Positions 18,113 to 27,128 are shown, numbered from the stretch's first letter. The stretch is 27,542 nucleotides of DNA from an uncultured Sutterella sp. (GCA_900770335.1 CAAGKD010000052.1:1-27542); one strand, 5' to 3'. The notes: a model not told the origin generated them from the letters alone. Numbers and translations: made by a program.

Positions 18113-19552
18113 TCAGCGGACGCCCGTCTTCTCAAAGGCCTCCTCGGCCGTCCTCACGACGCGGCGCGCAAGCGCGGCGGTCGGGTCGATGACGACGACG
18201 CGCTTTCCGGCGACCTCGAAGTCATCGGACTCGTCGAGGATGAGCGGCAGCTCCGTGCATCCGAGGATGAGGCAGTTGCAGTCGTGCTCGCGCACGAGCT
18301 CCTCGGCCGCGGAGAGCAGATCCTCGCGGCAGACGCCGTCCGTGTAGCCCGCCTTGGCGCCCTTGGGGCCGTAAATGGCGGCCATCACGCGCTCCTGGCG
18401 CTCGGCGCCCGGCGTGAACATCGCGAGATTCATGGCCTTCGCCTTCTCGCCGTAGATGCCGGTCCTCACGGTGCCCGTCGTCGCGAGAAGGCCGATGCGG
18501 GCCTTCTCGCCGAGCTTCGCGGCGATCTCGTCCAAGGCCGCCTGCTGCATGTTGATGAAGGGAACCTTGAGAAAGCGCTCGATGTACGGAATGAACGCGT
18601 GCGCGGTGTTGCACGGAATGATGAGCGCGTCGCACCCGTCCTCCTCCATGCGCCTGGCGCAGTTGTAGAGCGCAAGCGTCGGATCCACCCCGCCCGAGAG
18701 CAGGCACGCGGTGCGGTCAGGAATCTGCGGATTCTGCTCGACGACGAGCTTGATGTGCTCCTGGTCGATTCTCGCGGGCGTGGCCTTGACGATCTTGTCG
18801 TAGAGGTCCACGGTTGCGGCCGGCCCGAGGCCGCCGATCATGCCGACCTTGAAGGGCTTCGGGAGCTTCGCGGGCGTCTCGAGCACGGCGACCTCCGCGG
18901 CGTCGCGGAGCAGGTCGGCGAGGGGCAGCCCGAGAAGGCGCAGATCCTCGACGAAGCGCGCCATCTGCGTGCAGTTCGGAATGAGAAGCTCCGCGCCGCG
19001 GGCGACGAGCTCCTCGCCCGCATCGACGAGGGCGTCGCGGAACTCGGGCGTCAGGCCCGCCTTGCGCAGGCCCGTCGCGGGATCCTGAACGCGCGAGAAA
19101 ACCTTGAGCATCGCCTCGTCGGTCGGGAGAACCTCGACCTCGGGCCCGAGGAGCTTCTCATAGAAGGCGCGGGGCAGAGCCTTGCCGAGGAGCGCGACCT
19201 TGCGCACGCCCTCAGCCTTCACGCGCTCCACGAGCTTCGCGAAGAGCGAGATCACCGGGATCTGAACCTCCCTTTGGATCTCCGCGAGGAAGGGCATCGA
19301 GTGGATGTCCGCGAGGATCATCGCGTCGCACCCCGCCCTCTCAAGCTCGCGGGCGGCGAGGAAGGCCGTGATCTTGCGGTCGCCTTCGGCGATGCGCGGC
19401 GTCGGCGCGGTCGCGGGAAGCTCGAGACCGGACTCGACGACATCAACCGCGACGCCCTTGTCCGAGGCCGTGGCAAGCACCCAGGCCTTGGCCCTGAGCG
19501 ACGGCAGCGGATTGATGCCGCTCGCGATGCCGATAACTTTGCGTTTTTCCAT
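18113..19552 (-). CDS. Tandem two-domain aspartate/glutamate racemase-family protein
   Basis: A 479-aa fusion of two Asp/Glu racemase-fold units. The C-terminal unit (about 234-479) looks active: GMIGGLGP (237-244) and both catalytic cysteines, Cys314 in CNTAH and Cys432 in GCTE, the pair used for cofactor-independent racemisation of aspartate or another amino acid. The N-terminal unit (about 1-230) has the same fold pattern. However, its first cysteine motif is replaced by LADIHSM (80-86), and only the second site keeps Cys194 (NCTQM), so it is probably catalytically dead or altered. Family members are usually ~230-250 aa single units. ATG 19552 has GAGGAGA 8 nt upstream. It starts 64 bp after the sbcB stop, possibly in the same transcript, and ends at a terminator. 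The substrate is unknown. Confidence 0.88.
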   Translation of the reverse strand: MEKRKVIGIASGINPLPSLRAKAWVLATASDKGVAVDVVESGLELPATAPTPRIAEGDRKITAFLAARELERAGCDAMILADIHSMPFLAEIQREVQIPVISLFAKLVERVKAEGVRKVALLGKALPRAFYEKLLGPEVEVLPTDEAMLKVFSRVQDPATGLRKAGLTPEFRDALVDAGEELVARGAELLIPNCTQMARFVEDLRLLGLPLADLLRDAAEVAVLETPAKLPKPFKVGMIGGLGPAATVDLYDKIVKATPARIDQEHIKLVVEQNPQIPDRTACLLSGGVDPTLALYNCARRMEEDGCDALIIPCNTAHAFIPYIERFLKVPFINMQQAALDEIAAKLGEKARIGLLATTGTVRTGIYGEKAKAMNLAMFTPGAERQERVMAAIYGPKGAKAGYTDGVCREDLLSAAEELVREHDCNCLILGCTELPLILDESDDFEVAGKRVVVIDPTAALARRVVRTAEEAFEKTGVR

Positions 19553-19616
19553 GACTGTTTTCTCCTCAAAGGGTCATGAACTTCTTGTCTTCACGCCCGG
19601 CATCGCCCGCGACTGG

Positions 19617-21134
19617 TCATTCGCTCACGGCGTCGCCGAGCCTTTCGCCCCATTCATAGAGCGCCTCGAGCAGCTCCTGACGACGTTCGTCCTCAAAGCC
19701 GCCGCTCTCCTGAGCGGCGTCGATCTGCTCGAAGTAGTCGTTCACCGTGAGCGCCCCGTCCGCTCCCTCGACGATGCGGCGCCGGCACAGCGACTTCCAG
19801 CATTGTGCTTCCTCCGGCGTCAATGTTTCAGGCCAGTTGCGCGCCCGGAACCTCAAAAAGAGTTCGGTGAACTGAGGATTGTCAAACTCGATCCCCTTTT
19901 GCGCGAGCCGGGCGACGCCCTCGGTCGAGGCCGCGGCCTTGCGGATCTGCGCAAAGCGCGCCTTGTCGCCTGCGCTCGGAAACCCCGACGAGTAGAGCGC
20001 CGAGTCGGGGTCCTCGGGCGCGGCGTCCGAAAAGTCCGGGCGCAGGATCTCCCTCAAGGCCCCGGCGACGAGGGGCGCGACCTCGCGCAGCTTCGCGAGG
20101 TTCGCCGGAACGACGGAGAGGTCGATGCCGTACCGGGCGGCGCGCTCGGAGCTCAACACGCGCAGGTTCGCGCAGACGAAGGGCGAGGCGTTCGCCTTGA
20201 GCTTTCGCAGGGGCAGGCGCTCGACGCCCGCCCGCCGCTCCTCGGCCGTCGGACGGAGCCTGCGGCGGAGCTCCTCGAGCGAGAGCGTGCGCAGGACTTC
20301 CGGATCCTTCGTGAGGTCCCACATCCAGAAGACGTTCTTGTCCTCCTGCCAGAGCGTCGCGACGACGCCCGTGCAGCCCTGCGCGACGCCAAAGCGCGGC
20401 GTCACCCAGACGACGGGCTTCATGTCCGCGATCGCCTCCTGCACCTTTGCCGTCGTTCGGTTCGCGAGCGCCCAGCTCCAGAGCCGCGGCTCCTTCTCGC
20501 GAATGAGCCGCGCGAGGCCGATCGTCGCACGCACGTCCGAGAGCGCGTCGTGCGCGTGGTCGTGCCCGATGCCGTTGGCCTTGCTCAAGAACTCGAGCTT
20601 GAAGCACACGCCCTTCCTGCCCGCGGCCTTCGGGTACTTCTTGACGTCAATCTCCTCCCAGCGCGGCCACTTGATCGCGTCGCCCCTCAGGGCCCAGGCC
20701 GCGCAGACGAGCGGAAAGAGGTCCCAGCGCGAGCAGCCGTTCCTCCAGCTGTGCGAGTAGGCGTCAAGAAAGTTGCGCCAGAAGAGGAAGCGGTTGACCT
20801 CGTCGTCGAACCCGAGCGTGTTGTAGCCGATGCTGATCGTCCCGGGCTTGTTGAGGCGGTCCCAGACCTCCTGAGCGAAGTCCGACTCGATGAGGCCCTT
20901 CTCTTCGCAGGCCTGCGGCGTGATTCCCGTGACGAGGCAGCTCTCCGGCGCGGGCAGCCGGTCCGCGGCCGGGCGGCAGTAGAGCATGTCGCCCGCGTCG
21001 GAAAGGGGCTCGAGGTCGGCCCCCGTTCGGAGCCCCGCGAACTGCGCGGGGCGATCCCGCCGCGCGTCGAGGCCGAAGGTCTCGTAGTCGTACCAGTAGA
21101 AGGTCGGCTGATCCTTGTTTTCAGTCATGGGCAT
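19617..21134 (-). CDS. sbcB: Exodeoxyribonuclease I
   Basis: A 505-aa 3'-to-5' single-strand DNA exonuclease used in recombination and mismatch repair. The DEDDh site is visible: Asp16 and Glu18 in YDYETFGLD, Asp110 in NTLGFD, and His195/Asp200 in HDALSD. The middle and C-terminal parts match the SH3-like and helical extensions of ExoI, and the length is close to the ~475-500 aa norm. The start ATG 21134 is chosen over ATG 21128 because GAAGGA lies 7 nt upstream. It is downstream of rng by 72 bp; a hairpin without a T run (GACGCCGC/GCGGCGTC, 21174-21199) separates them, so read-through from rng is plausible. Confidence 0.95.
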   Translation of the reverse strand: MPMTENKDQPTFYWYDYETFGLDARRDRPAQFAGLRTGADLEPLSDAGDMLYCRPAADRLPAPESCLVTGITPQACEEKGLIESDFAQEVWDRLNKPGTISIGYNTLGFDDEVNRFLFWRNFLDAYSHSWRNGCSRWDLFPLVCAAWALRGDAIKWPRWEEIDVKKYPKAAGRKGVCFKLEFLSKANGIGHDHAHDALSDVRATIGLARLIREKEPRLWSWALANRTTAKVQEAIADMKPVVWVTPRFGVAQGCTGVVATLWQEDKNVFWMWDLTKDPEVLRTLSLEELRRRLRPTAEERRAGVERLPLRKLKANASPFVCANLRVLSSERAARYGIDLSVVPANLAKLREVAPLVAGALREILRPDFSDAAPEDPDSALYSSGFPSAGDKARFAQIRKAAASTEGVARLAQKGIEFDNPQFTELFLRFRARNWPETLTPEEAQCWKSLCRRRIVEGADGALTVNDYFEQIDAAQESGGFEDERRQELLEALYEWGERLGDAVSE

Positions 21135-21206
21135 TGAGTTTTCCTTCGGTGGGGCGTTCGTGTTCTTGTTTCTGACGCCGCCGCATCCGGAGCGGCGTCC
21201 CCGGCA

Positions 21207-22664
21207 TCAGGCGAGGATGACGTCCCACTCCTCCTGCGAGTAGGCGTTCTCGACCTCGAGGAGAATGGGCTTGCCGACGGCGGTCTGCAGGAGCTCGAGC
21301 GCCTGGGACTCCTCCTCAAGGAGCAGGTCGATGACCGTCTGGCTCGCGAGAATCCGGTACTCCTTCATGTCCTGGTACTGCTTGGAGAGCCGCACGATCT
21401 CGCGCAGGATCTCGTAGGAGACCGTGCGGGCGGTCTTCACCTCGCCGCGGCCGCCGCAGATCGGACAGGTCTCGCAGAGCACGTGTCCGAGCGACTCGCG
21501 CGTGCGCTTTCGCGTCATCGCGACGAGTCCGAGCTCGTTGAAGCCGCTCACGGTCATCTTGGTGCGGTCGTGGGCGACGGCGCGCCTCAATTCCGCAAGG
21601 ACGGCCTCGCGGTGGGCGTCCCTGGCCATGTCGATGAAGTCGACGATGATGATGCCCCCGAGGTTCCTCAGGCGCAGCTGGCGCGCGATCACCTGCGCGG
21701 CCTCGAGGTTCGTCTTGAAGACCGTGTCGCTGAAGTCGCGCTTTCCCACGTAGGCGCCCGTGTTGACGTCGATCGTCGTCATCGCCTCGGTCTGATCGAA
21801 CACGAGATATCCGCCGCTCTTGAGGTCCACGCGGCGCCCGAGCGCGCGCGCGATCTCGTCGTCGATGCCGTTGAGCTCAAAGAGCGGCGTCTCGCCCTCG
21901 TAGGCATGGAGCTTCGCCGCCGCCGTCGGCACGAACCGCTCGGCGAAGGCCTTGAGCGCCTCGTACGCCGCGGGGTCGTCCACCTCGATCGAGGTCGTCT
22001 CCTCGTGCACGAGGTCGCGCAGGACGCGCTGCGAGAGCGTGAGGTCCTGGTAGAGGAGCGTCGCGCCCTTGGCGCGGCGGGCCTTCTCCTGGATCTCCTT
22101 CCAGAGCTGCGCAAGATAGACCATGTCCGTGCGGAACTCCGCCTCGGTCGCGCCCTCCTCGGCGCTCGTGCGGATGATGTAGCCGCCCTTCTCCTCGGGA
22201 GGCCTCAGCGCCGTCACCTGCTCGCGCAGGGCCTCGCGAAGCTCCTCGTCGTCGATCCTCTGCGACACGCCGATGTGGCTGTCGTTCGGAAGGTAGACGA
22301 GCTTTCTGCCCGCAAGCGAGATCGTCGTCGTGAGGCGCGCGCCCTTCGTTCCGATGGGATCCTTGGCGACCTGGACCATCAGGCGCTGGCCCTCGTGAAG
22401 GATCGTCTCGATGGGGCGCAGGGCGCCCGCCTCGGTCCTCGCGCCCTCGATCTCGGCGACATGAAGAAAGGCCGTGCGCTCGAGACCGACGTTGAGGAAG
22501 GCGCTCTGCATGCCCGGAAGCACGCGCACGACCTGTCCGTAGTAGACGTTGCCGACGAGGCCGCGGGCGCGCGAGCGCTCAATGAGAATGTCCTTGAGAA
22601 TCCCGTCCTCTAGAATGGCGACGCGGGCTTCCTCAGCGGAGCTGTTGATGAGTATCTGTTCCAC
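21207..22664 (-). CDS. rng: Ribonuclease G
   Basis: A single-strand endoribonuclease of the RNase E/G family, acting in 16S rRNA 5' maturation and mRNA decay. The 485-aa product has an S1-like domain (about 36-125). Catalytic Asp299 (TIDVNTG) and Asp342 (VDFIDM) are present, and the zinc-link cysteines 400 and 403 are in CPICGGRG. It lacks the long C-terminal scaffold of RNase E, so it is RNase G. The start is set at GTG 22664, because family members begin right before the (K/E)xILIN strand; a GTG at 22694 is an in-frame alternative, and neither has a good ribosome-binding site. It is divergent from rfbB across about 185 bp that contains a minus-strand TACAAT (22735-22730) but no clear -35. 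Confidence 0.95.
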   Translation of the reverse strand: MEQILINSSAEEARVAILEDGILKDILIERSRARGLVGNVYYGQVVRVLPGMQSAFLNVGLERTAFLHVAEIEGARTEAGALRPIETILHEGQRLMVQVAKDPIGTKGARLTTTISLAGRKLVYLPNDSHIGVSQRIDDEELREALREQVTALRPPEEKGGYIIRTSAEEGATEAEFRTDMVYLAQLWKEIQEKARRAKGATLLYQDLTLSQRVLRDLVHEETTSIEVDDPAAYEALKAFAERFVPTAAAKLHAYEGETPLFELNGIDDEIARALGRRVDLKSGGYLVFDQTEAMTTIDVNTGAYVGKRDFSDTVFKTNLEAAQVIARQLRLRNLGGIIIVDFIDMARDAHREAVLAELRRAVAHDRTKMTVSGFNELGLVAMTRKRTRESLGHVLCETCPICGGRGEVKTARTVSYEILREIVRLSKQYQDMKEYRILASQTVIDLLLEEESQALELLQTAVGKPILLEVENAYSQEEWDVILA

Positions 22665-22849
22665 GGATTTCAGCGGCGCCCCTGCGCGAGGCACCCCTCA
22701 GGGAAAAATGTATGTCTGCTGCGGCAGTCATTGTATGAGAAGTGCCGGCGCCCCCTCGAGCCCGCCGCAGGACGCGCCCCGCCTTCCCCCACCTCTCCCC
22801 CGGTCCTCCGCAGAAGGCGTCCGGAACGCCAAGGAACGCCAACAGCGCC

Positions 22850-23857
22850 ATGATCCTCGTCACCGGCGGAGCCGGCTTCATCGGCTCCAACTTCATCCTC
22901 GACTGGCTGCGCCTCACGGGCGAGCCCGTCACGAACTTCGACGCCCTCACCTATGCGGGAAGCCTCGAAAACCTCTCCGAGGTTCGCTCGGATCCCCGCT
23001 GCCATTTCCTCAAGGGGAGCGTCGCTGACGCCGAGGCGGTCGCCGACGCCTTCGAGCGCATCCGCCCGCGCGCCGTCGTCCACTTCGCGGCCGAGAGCCA
23101 CGTGGACCGCTCGATCTCGGGGCCGATAATCTTCATCGAGACGAACGTCCTTGGCACCGCGATGCTCCTCGAGGCCGCACGGCGCTACGTCGGAACGCTT
23201 GACTCCGCCGAACGGGGCGCCTTCCGGTTCATCAACATCTCGACTGACGAGGTCTACGGATTCCTCAGGTCCGGAGACGCTCCGGCCGTTGAGACGACGC
23301 CCTTCGATCCGAGCAGCCCCTACTCGGCGAGCAAGGCCTCGGCCGACCAGCTCGGCCGCGCCTATGCGCGCACTTTCGGGCTGCCCGTCATCACGATGCG
23401 CTGCACGAACAACTACGGGCCCCGCCAGTACCCGGAGAAGCTCACGCCGAGCGTCATCACGAAGGCCCTCGCAGGCGAACGGATTCCGATCTACGGCTCC
23501 GGCCTGCAGATCCGCGACTGGATCCACGTCTCGGACTTCTGCGCGGCGATCCGGCTTGCGCTCGACCGGGGCGTTCCGGGCGAGATCTACAACGTCGGCG
23601 CGAGAAACGAGCTCACGAACCTCGAGTACGTCAGCAGGCTCTGCGCGCTCCTTGACGAGCTCGCCCCCGCGCCCGACGGGTCATATGCGCATCTCATCGA
23701 GCATGTTTCGGACCGTCCGGGCCACGACGTGCGCTACGCACTCGATCCCTCGAAGATCGAGCGTGAGCTCGGATGGAGCCCCTCGGTTGACTTCCGAACC
23801 GGCCTCAGAGAGACCGTCGCCTGGTACCTCAGGACGCTCCGGGGGAATCCGGCCTGA
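22850..23857 (+). CDS. rfbB: dTDP-glucose 4,6-dehydratase
   Basis: A 335-aa short-chain dehydrogenase-fold enzyme that converts dTDP-glucose to dTDP-4-keto-6-deoxyglucose, the branch point to rhamnose and other deoxysugars. It shows NAD-binding GGAGFIG (residues 6-12), the catalytic STDEVYG (131-137), YxxxK at Tyr158/Lys162, and the RfbB-typical CTNNYGPRQYPEKL. ATG 22850 starts the Rossmann strand; AAGGA is 14 nt upstream, a weak spacing. RfbB normally sits with rfbA, rfbC and rfbD, none of which is in the window; it stands alone here between divergent rng and a convergent transporter whose stop lies 9 bp away. The TCAGGCC/GGCCTGA inverted repeat across the junction (23851-23883) might help end both transcripts. 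Confidence 0.93.
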   Translation: MILVTGGAGFIGSNFILDWLRLTGEPVTNFDALTYAGSLENLSEVRSDPRCHFLKGSVADAEAVADAFERIRPRAVVHFAAESHVDRSISGPIIFIETNVLGTAMLLEAARRYVGTLDSAERGAFRFINISTDEVYGFLRSGDAPAVETTPFDPSSPYSASKASADQLGRAYARTFGLPVITMRCTNNYGPRQYPEKLTPSVITKALAGERIPIYGSGLQIRDWIHVSDFCAAIRLALDRGVPGEIYNVGARNELTNLEYVSRLCALLDELAPAPDGSYAHLIEHVSDRPGHDVRYALDPSKIERELGWSPSVDFRTGLRETVAWYLRTLRGNPA

Positions 23858-23866
23858 CCGCCGGAA

Positions 23867-24856
23867 TCAGAAGGCCTCAGGCCGTCTTGCCGCCGCGCTC
23901 TCGAGCATCCTCGCCTGCTCGCGCTGAAAGACCCGCACGGAGAGGCACACGCCCGCAACGAGAAGAAGCATGCCGGCGCTCATGAGGCCGGTGGGCATGG
24001 TGCCTCGCAGAACGTGCGCATAGATCACGGCGAAGATCGTCTCGAAGATGATCATCTGCCCGCCCAGAGCCGGCGTCAGGCGCTGGCTCATGGCGTTCCA
24101 GAAGCAGATGCCGAGCCACGAGCAGGCGACGCCCAAGAGCAGAACGCCCCAGAGGAAGTCCGCGGGAGCGGGCCCGAGCAGCGCGCTCGGGCTCGGCGCG
24201 CGCCAGAGGCAGCAGCCGATGCCGACGAGCGCGGCGGGCAGCGTCGCGACGCCCTGCGCCGCGGACCAGAACATCGCGGACATCGTCGCCCGATGCTTGA
24301 GAAGCCATTCCGCGTTGCTGATCGGATACCAAGTCCAGAGAATGAGGCTCACGAAGGCGAAGAGAACGCCGATCCAGAAGTCAAGCGGCGAAGCGTCCGA
24401 CGAATGCGCGAGAAAGTAGCTGAACTCCGTCCAGTTGAGGCAGACCATGCCGGCCGCAACGATCGAGAGCGGCAGCGCAAGCGCCCGCCACGCGACGCCC
24501 CCTCCGAGGCGCCTCGCCTTGGTGTTGGCCACGAGCGCCACGGCGATCGGAATGACCGCAGTGAAGGCGCCCGCGATCGGGGCGCCGGCGAGCTGCACCG
24601 CCGAGGCGAGCGTCCAGTAGAAGACCAGGTTGCCGATGACGCCGAGCGCGACGGCGCTCACCCAGTCGGACCGGGTCATGCGCTTCAAGTACTTTCCGTT
24701 GAAGAGCAGCAGGACGCAGGAGAGCAGTCCGAAGACGACGTAGCGCGCGAGCGCGATGAGCATCGGATCGTAGGCCGAGAGCCAGAGCGGGACCATGTAG
24801 ACGAGGCCCCAGAGCGCGCAGGCGAGAATGCCGAAGAGAATGCCGGTGAGAAACAT
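23867..24856 (-). CDS. EamA/DMT-superfamily transporter
   Basis: A 329-aa inner-membrane protein with about ten hydrophobic segments in two similar halves (roughly residues 1-140 and 160-310), the drug/metabolite transporter layout. The N-terminus MFLTGILFGILACALWG and the mid-protein ILWTWYPISNAEWL are typical of EamA exporters of amino acids or metabolites. The substrate cannot be read. ATG 24856 begins the first membrane helix; the ribosome-binding site is weak. The gene is divergent from the GT4 gene across 248 bp that holds a 16-bp direct repeat, and convergent with rfbB. Confidence 0.88.
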   Translation of the reverse strand: MFLTGILFGILACALWGLVYMVPLWLSAYDPMLIALARYVVFGLLSCVLLLFNGKYLKRMTRSDWVSAVALGVIGNLVFYWTLASAVQLAGAPIAGAFTAVIPIAVALVANTKARRLGGGVAWRALALPLSIVAAGMVCLNWTEFSYFLAHSSDASPLDFWIGVLFAFVSLILWTWYPISNAEWLLKHRATMSAMFWSAAQGVATLPAALVGIGCCLWRAPSPSALLGPAPADFLWGVLLLGVACSWLGICFWNAMSQRLTPALGGQMIIFETIFAVIYAHVLRGTMPTGLMSAGMLLLVAGVCLSVRVFQREQARMLESAAARRPEAF

Positions 24857-24911
24857 GGAAGCTGGCAGAGAAGTTTCAGGAGACGACGGCGAAGCAACGG
24901 CGGAGAGAAGT

Positions 24912-24949
24912 CCGGCGACCTTCTCCCAGAAGCCCGGCGACCTTCTCCC
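24912..24949. repeat. 16-bp perfect direct repeat in a divergent intergenic region
   Basis: CCGGCGACCTTCTCCC occurs at 24912-24927 and again at 24934-24949, 22 bp apart (about two helical turns), between the transporter and GT4 starts. The spacing suits a dimeric regulator binding one face of DNA, but a small duplication is equally possible. Confidence 0.85.
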
Positions 24950-24988
24950 GGTTCCTGATTCTCAGCGTTCGCTCTTCCGACGGGACGG

Positions 24989-25015
24989 CTGACTGCGTCC
25001 GCAGGTTGCTACACT
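24989..25015 (+). promoter_or_regulatory. Possible promoter of the GT4-GT9 pair
   Basis: CTGACT (24989-24994) lies 15 bp before TACACT (25010-25015), which is preceded by TGC to make an extended -10. The predicted start is near 25022, about 80 nt before the GT4 start codon. The spacer is short, so this is tentative. Confidence 0.4.
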
Positions 25016-25104
25016 TCCCTTTGCAATCATATTCCTCTTCTGAATGCAGCCGAAGCGTCGTGGGAGCCCACTGCCTTCGCTGCGTGCCAAAGACAGCGCC
25101 TGAA

Positions 25105-26166
25105 ATGAAGCCAGATCTCTCCATAGCCCTCGTCTGCCAGTCCCTCCGCCTTGACGGCGGAATGGGGCGATATGCGCTGGATCTGATAGAGGGGCTCAAC
25201 GAACTTGGAATCCGACCGACCGTCTATACGAAAAAACTAGATGAGCGCGTCTGCTCCGGACTTTCGATTGATCCGGTGCGCATCAACTGTCGCCCCTTCC
25301 CGACGAAGCTCCGGGACTACTACTTCAATTTCCGCGTCAAGCGCCTGATCGCTCAGCGAAGCTTTGACGCCGTGCTCTCCAACATCCGCTTTCCCGGCGC
25401 AACCGTCACGTTCTGCGGAGGAACGCACATCGGCTATCTGCGCGGCCTTGGGAAAACGCCCTCGTTCTTCGACCGCCAGGCCATCAAGCTCGAGACGCAG
25501 GCTTATGCGGAGAGTCAGATCGTCGTTGCGCACTCAAAGCAGATGAGCCGGGAGGTTCATGACGACTACGGCATTTCGGAGAAGAAGGCTCTGACGATCT
25601 ATCCCCCGATCAGCACGGCCAGGTTCAACCCATCCCCTGCGGATTCGGAGGAGATCGCCGCCTTCAGGCGAGAATTCAAGGTTCCGGGAAACCACACGAC
25701 CTTTCTCATTCCTGCCGCAGGCAGCCCTTATTACAAGGGGCTTGACATTCTTCAGAACTTCTTCGCTCGAACGGAGCTGCCCGTCACTCTGCTCGTTGCA
25801 GGGCGTCCCGTCGAAGAAACGCCCAACGTCCGCTACATCGGCTTTCGCAAGGACATGGAGCGCGTCTACAAGCTTGTGGACTACACGATCCTTGCGTCCC
25901 GGTATGAGGCCTTCGGACTGGTGGCCGTTGAAAGCATCGCATCCGGCACGCCCGTCGTGCTCTCACAGACCGTATATGCCAATGAGATCATCGCTCCGGA
26001 AGCGAAGATCCTCTTTGACAATGCGGACCCGAAGAGCCTCGGAAAGGCTCTCCAGACAGCCGTCTCCCGCCGCATGCGCATCGCTGACGTGGGAAAAATG
26101 ATTGCTCCCAAATACACGCCTCGCGAGCACGCTGAAAAAGTGCTCGCGGCCATTCATCTTCGCTGA
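25105..26166 (+). CDS. Glycosyltransferase family 4
   Basis: A 353-aa GT-B retaining glycosyltransferase. It has SLRLDGGMGRYALDL near residue 11 (acceptor-side glycine loop), IPAAGSPYYKGLD (start of the C-terminal domain) and SRYEAFGLVAVESIASGTPVV, the EX7E donor-binding motif of GT4. It probably adds a sugar in LPS core or O-glycan synthesis at the cytoplasmic face of the inner membrane; the donor is unknown. ATG 25105 begins directly before the first beta strand; no strong ribosome-binding site is visible. It is followed after 14 bp by a GT9 gene, so the two almost surely form one operon. Confidence 0.9.
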   Translation: MKPDLSIALVCQSLRLDGGMGRYALDLIEGLNELGIRPTVYTKKLDERVCSGLSIDPVRINCRPFPTKLRDYYFNFRVKRLIAQRSFDAVLSNIRFPGATVTFCGGTHIGYLRGLGKTPSFFDRQAIKLETQAYAESQIVVAHSKQMSREVHDDYGISEKKALTIYPPISTARFNPSPADSEEIAAFRREFKVPGNHTTFLIPAAGSPYYKGLDILQNFFARTELPVTLLVAGRPVEETPNVRYIGFRKDMERVYKLVDYTILASRYEAFGLVAVESIASGTPVVLSQTVYANEIIAPEAKILFDNADPKSLGKALQTAVSRRMRIADVGKMIAPKYTPREHAEKVLAAIHLR

Positions 26167-26180
26167 TCATCTGAATCGAA

Positions 26181-27128
26181 ATGCCCAAAGTACTCTGCAG
26201 ACTCCCCAATCATGTCGGCGACTGTTGCATGGCCCTTCCCGGACTGAGGCTTCTCGAAGCAAGCGGCGTGACTCCCATCCTCACCGGGAAGCGCTGGGCC
26301 GAGGATCTCCTCGCCGGAGCCGGCTGGCGGTTTGAGCCGATCGAAGGCCACGTGACCGAGGATTTCTCACGCATCCGGAACATCGCCCGGTACTATGGTC
26401 CCAATCCGCGCGGCCTTCTCTTCCCGAACTCCTTGAGCTCCGCCGTTCTGTATTGGATCGGCGGCATCCGAAGCGCCGGCTTCCCGACGGATTGTCGCAG
26501 GCTTTTCCTCGAAAAGCCCGTCGAAGAGCCCGGGCAGATGCACGAAGTGGAGCGTTTCTTCACGCTTGCGCATCGCGCGCTCGAAGCCTGGGACATCAAG
26601 CCCGCCTGGGACAAGGTTCCTCCCTCGCTCGGACTTGTCCCGCTCAAGCGCCATGAAGCAGCCGCTCGCAATCTGATGGAGTCCCTCGGAATCCCCGAGC
26701 GCTTTGCGCTCCTCGCCCCGGTCGCCCGGGGACTTCACCACGGCAAGAAGAAGCACTGGGAGCATTTCAACGAGCTCTGCGCTCCGCTGCGCGAGATGGG
26801 CATCGAACCCGTTGTGTTCCCCGCCGTGCGGGAGGTTGAACTGGTCAAGGCGGTCTGTCCAGATGCGAAGATCTGCCCGCCGACAACGTTGGGGACGCTT
26901 GCGGCGCTGGCCAAGAAAGCCGTCGTTGTCATTGCAAATGACTCTGGCATGAGCCATGTCGCCGCTGCGGTTGGAGCAACGCAAATCACTCTTATCGGTG
27001 TTACGGCTCCTCAAAGAACCGGCCCTTGGAGCCCTAAAGCTACGGTTCTTGGCAATGAAGGAACTTGGCCTACTTTCTCTGAAGTTGTTGATAAAATCAA
27101 AATTATAAAAATGAAAGTGGAAATCTAA
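26181..27128 (+). CDS. Glycosyltransferase family 9 (heptosyltransferase-like)
   Basis: A 315-aa protein with RLPNHVGDCCMALPGLRLL (residues ~7-25), the usual heptosyltransferase N-terminus, and the donor-site ANDSGMSHVAAAVGATQITLIGVTAP (about 251-276), seen in WaaC/WaaF-type enzymes. Likely role: transfer of a heptose or related sugar onto LPS, together with the GT4 gene 14 bp upstream. Base use changes inside the gene: up to about nt 26930 it is GC-rich, then A/T-ending codons dominate to the stop (for example KIKIIKMKVEI). The protein is a little shorter than the ~320-350 aa norm, so its C-terminus could have been replaced by recombination. No clear terminator follows. Confidence 0.9.
   Translation: MPKVLCRLPNHVGDCCMALPGLRLLEASGVTPILTGKRWAEDLLAGAGWRFEPIEGHVTEDFSRIRNIARYYGPNPRGLLFPNSLSSAVLYWIGGIRSAGFPTDCRRLFLEKPVEEPGQMHEVERFFTLAHRALEAWDIKPAWDKVPPSLGLVPLKRHEAAARNLMESLGIPERFALLAPVARGLHHGKKKHWEHFNELCAPLREMGIEPVVFPAVREVELVKAVCPDAKICPPTTLGTLAALAKKAVVVIANDSGMSHVAAAVGATQITLIGVTAPQRTGPWSPKATVLGNEGTWPTFSEVVDKIKIIKMKVEI

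Noticed and set aside
17540..21137. Long plus-strand frames opposite the dehydrogenase, racemase and sbcB genes
   Set aside because: Antisense artefacts; the minus-strand genes show catalytic motifs and ribosome-binding sites.
24912..24949. CRISPR-like repeat
   Set aside because: Only two copies with a 6-bp gap and no spacers; no cas genes in the window.
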